Shown here: piece after piece, positions 63,214-64,000 of the stretch | How positions within the stretch are numbered: position 1 is the stretch's first letter | Layout of the letters: each line of letters begins with the position of its first letter | NCBI RefSeq assembly: GCF_018917965.1 | Contig: NZ_JAHLPP010000002.1 | Span: 248,001 to 312,000, forward strand | Direction of reading: 5' to 3' | DNA length: 64,000 nt | Source of the DNA: Pseudoflavonifractor sp. MSJ-37 | GTDB lineage: Bacteria > Bacillota > Clostridia > Oscillospirales > Oscillospiraceae | Position numbers and translations under genes: made by a program | The notes under the pieces: generated by a model | Told to the model about the DNA's origin: nothing | Database searches by the model: none | What the model saw: the letters and a program-made list of their open reading frames with translations, nothing else

Positions 63214-63242
63214 TTGCAGATCGCACGATCATATGGTATATT
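63214..63242 (+). promoter_or_regulatory. Promoter of the iron-type alcohol dehydrogenase gene
   Basis: TTGCAG (63214-63219), 17 bp, TATATT (63237-63242). The heptamer ACTTGCA occurs at 63212-63218 and again at 63255-63261, a possible operator pair. Confidence 0.7.
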
Positions 63243-63330
63243 GTGCCTGTAAGTACTTGCAAAACAACGAAATACATCCTCGGAGAGGTACACGGCGTCC
63301 GCCCCAAACGCAGATGCCGTGCGGAGTTCG

Positions 63331-63380
63331 CAGCCGTCACACTGGTGTGTTCCACCGTGTGACGGCTGATCTTGTTTTTT
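63331..63380 (+). promoter_or_regulatory. Leader terminator directly before the ribosome site (attenuator candidate)
   Basis: CAGCCGTCACAC (63331-63342) pairs perfectly with GTGTGACGGCTG (63357-63368), with TGG/CCA pairing inside the loop, followed by ATCTTG and six T (63375-63380). The ribosome site AGGAGG starts at the next base. The leader before it (about 63249-63330) can fold CACGGC/GCCGTG around 63292-63321. I recognise no known riboswitch. Confidence 0.6.
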
Positions 63381-63393
63381 AGGAGGTCTAGCT

Positions 63394-64000
63394 ATGGTGA
63401 CGAAGTATCATATGCCGGTAGATGTGCGCTTTGGAGCGGGCTGTCTGAAGGAACTGGCAGACTTTTTGTCCGCCGGTGACCGGGTCCTGCTGGTGACGGA
63501 TCCCGGTCTGGAGGCAGTGGGCCTTGTGGACCGGGTGCGGGACGTCATTTCCCCCACCGGCGCGGAGTGCCGCCTCTATGACAAGGTAGAGCCCAACCCC
63601 ACCGCCGACATGGTGGAGGCGGCCATGGTGGAGATCCGGGACTATAAGCCCACCAAGGTGGTGGCCCTGGGCGGCGGCTCCTCCATGGACGTGGGCAAGG
63701 TCGTGGCGGCCCTGTGCACCAACGAGGGCCCCCTGGTGGACTACCAGTGGAACGGCAAGCCCTTTGCAAACGCTCCCCTGCCCCTCATCGCCATCCCCAC
63801 CACCGCGGGCACCGGCAGCGAGGTGACCATGTGCGCGGTCATCGTGGATCGCAACTGCAAAAAGGGCATCAATGGCCCGGCCATGTTCCCCAAGGCGGCC
63901 CTGGTGGACGCCGAGCTCATGGCGAGCCTGCCCCTCTACCTCACCGCCACCACCGGCATGGACGCCCTCTCCCACGCCATCGAGTCCTATGTGGGCCTGG
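63394..64000 (+). CDS. Iron-containing alcohol dehydrogenase (5' part, runs off the window)
   Basis: The first 202 codons of a type III NAD(P)-dependent alcohol dehydrogenase. It starts MVTKYHMPVDVRFGAGCLKELADFLSAGDRVLLVTDPGLE and has the nucleotide-binding VVALGGGSSMDVGKVVA (about 87-103) and the family signature IPTTAGTGSEVT (about 132-143); the metal-site region DALSHAIESYVGL is reached at the edge. ATG 63394 follows AGGAGG. It probably reduces an aldehyde in fermentation; the substrate is not assignable from this half. Confidence 0.9.
   Translation, partial: MVTKYHMPVDVRFGAGCLKELADFLSAGDRVLLVTDPGLEAVGLVDRVRDVISPTGAECRLYDKVEPNPTADMVEAAMVEIRDYKPTKVVALGGGSSMDVGKVVAALCTNEGPLVDYQWNGKPFANAPLPLIAIPTTAGTGSEVTMCAVIVDRNCKKGINGPAMFPKAALVDAELMASLPLYLTATTGMDALSHAIESYVGL

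Overview
The window looks like a chromosomal segment around the replication origin of a high-GC member of the Clostridia, most like the Oscillospiraceae (Flavonifractor/Intestinimonas/Lawsonibacter type). The reasons are the Firmicutes gene order rnpA-rpmH | dnaA-dnaN-S4-recF-remB-gyrB-gyrA, the yaaO/darA/holB/ricT cluster, a T-box-controlled hisS-aspS operon, a CIRCE operator, and [FeFe]-hydrogenase maturation genes, all at a GC content in the 60s by eye. The species assignment is inference. Genes left of the origin (about 37.4-39.4 kb) lie mostly on the minus strand and the block right of it on the plus strand, as expected for leading-strand bias.

Layout. 0-3.5 kb: probable tilS end, hpt, ftsH and a YheO/DauR-type regulator. 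4.3-7.1 kb: amidohydrolase plus NCS2 permease (purine-like). 7.8-11.8 kb: hydF, hydG, hydE and a TM1266-type regulator, with divergent apbE. 13.4-14.5 kb: a lower-GC ECF sigma/membrane-protein pair. 14.8-18 kb: cell-envelope and small membrane genes. 18-28.8 kb: mnmG, lipid kinase, mnmE, a parS site, azlCD, prfC, HAD phosphatase, YeiH transporter, metallophosphoesterase. 29-31.2 kb: KtrB/KtrA potassium uptake. 31.2-37.4 kb: HPr-like protein, htpG, jag, yidC, yidD, rnpA, rpmH. 37.4-47.2 kb: oriC and the dnaA-to-gyrA block, then rnhA. 48-52.2 kb: ricT, holB, darA, yaaO. 52.4-56.2 kb: T-box, hisS, aspS. 56.3-60 kb: small proteins including a tandem ribbon-helix-helix protein, then lepA and an HTH regulator. 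60.3-64 kb: pta, a second ECF sigma/DUF4179 pair and the start of an iron-type alcohol dehydrogenase.

The main unexplained signal is non-coding. Four copies of a 560-700 bp structured element (called R1 here; copies A-D near 3.6, 20.0, 33.7 and 47.3 kb) sit only between genes. Each is a giant imperfect inverted repeat whose arms are chains of hairpins, with a well conserved core of about 300 bp and no plausible protein. At least one hairpin pair changes in a compensatory way between copies. A second, unrelated hairpin-chain element of about 220 bp (R2) flanks lepA as an inverted pair. A third, 132 bp, MITE-like insertion with an ATTAT target duplication supplies the -35 hexamer of the ktrB promoter. 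Other regulatory DNA includes a textbook DnaA-trio in the dnaA-dnaN gap, a perfect parS palindrome, CIRCE, and intrinsic terminators inside the leaders of four transcripts (hisS T-box, hyd operon, NCS2 permease, alcohol dehydrogenase).
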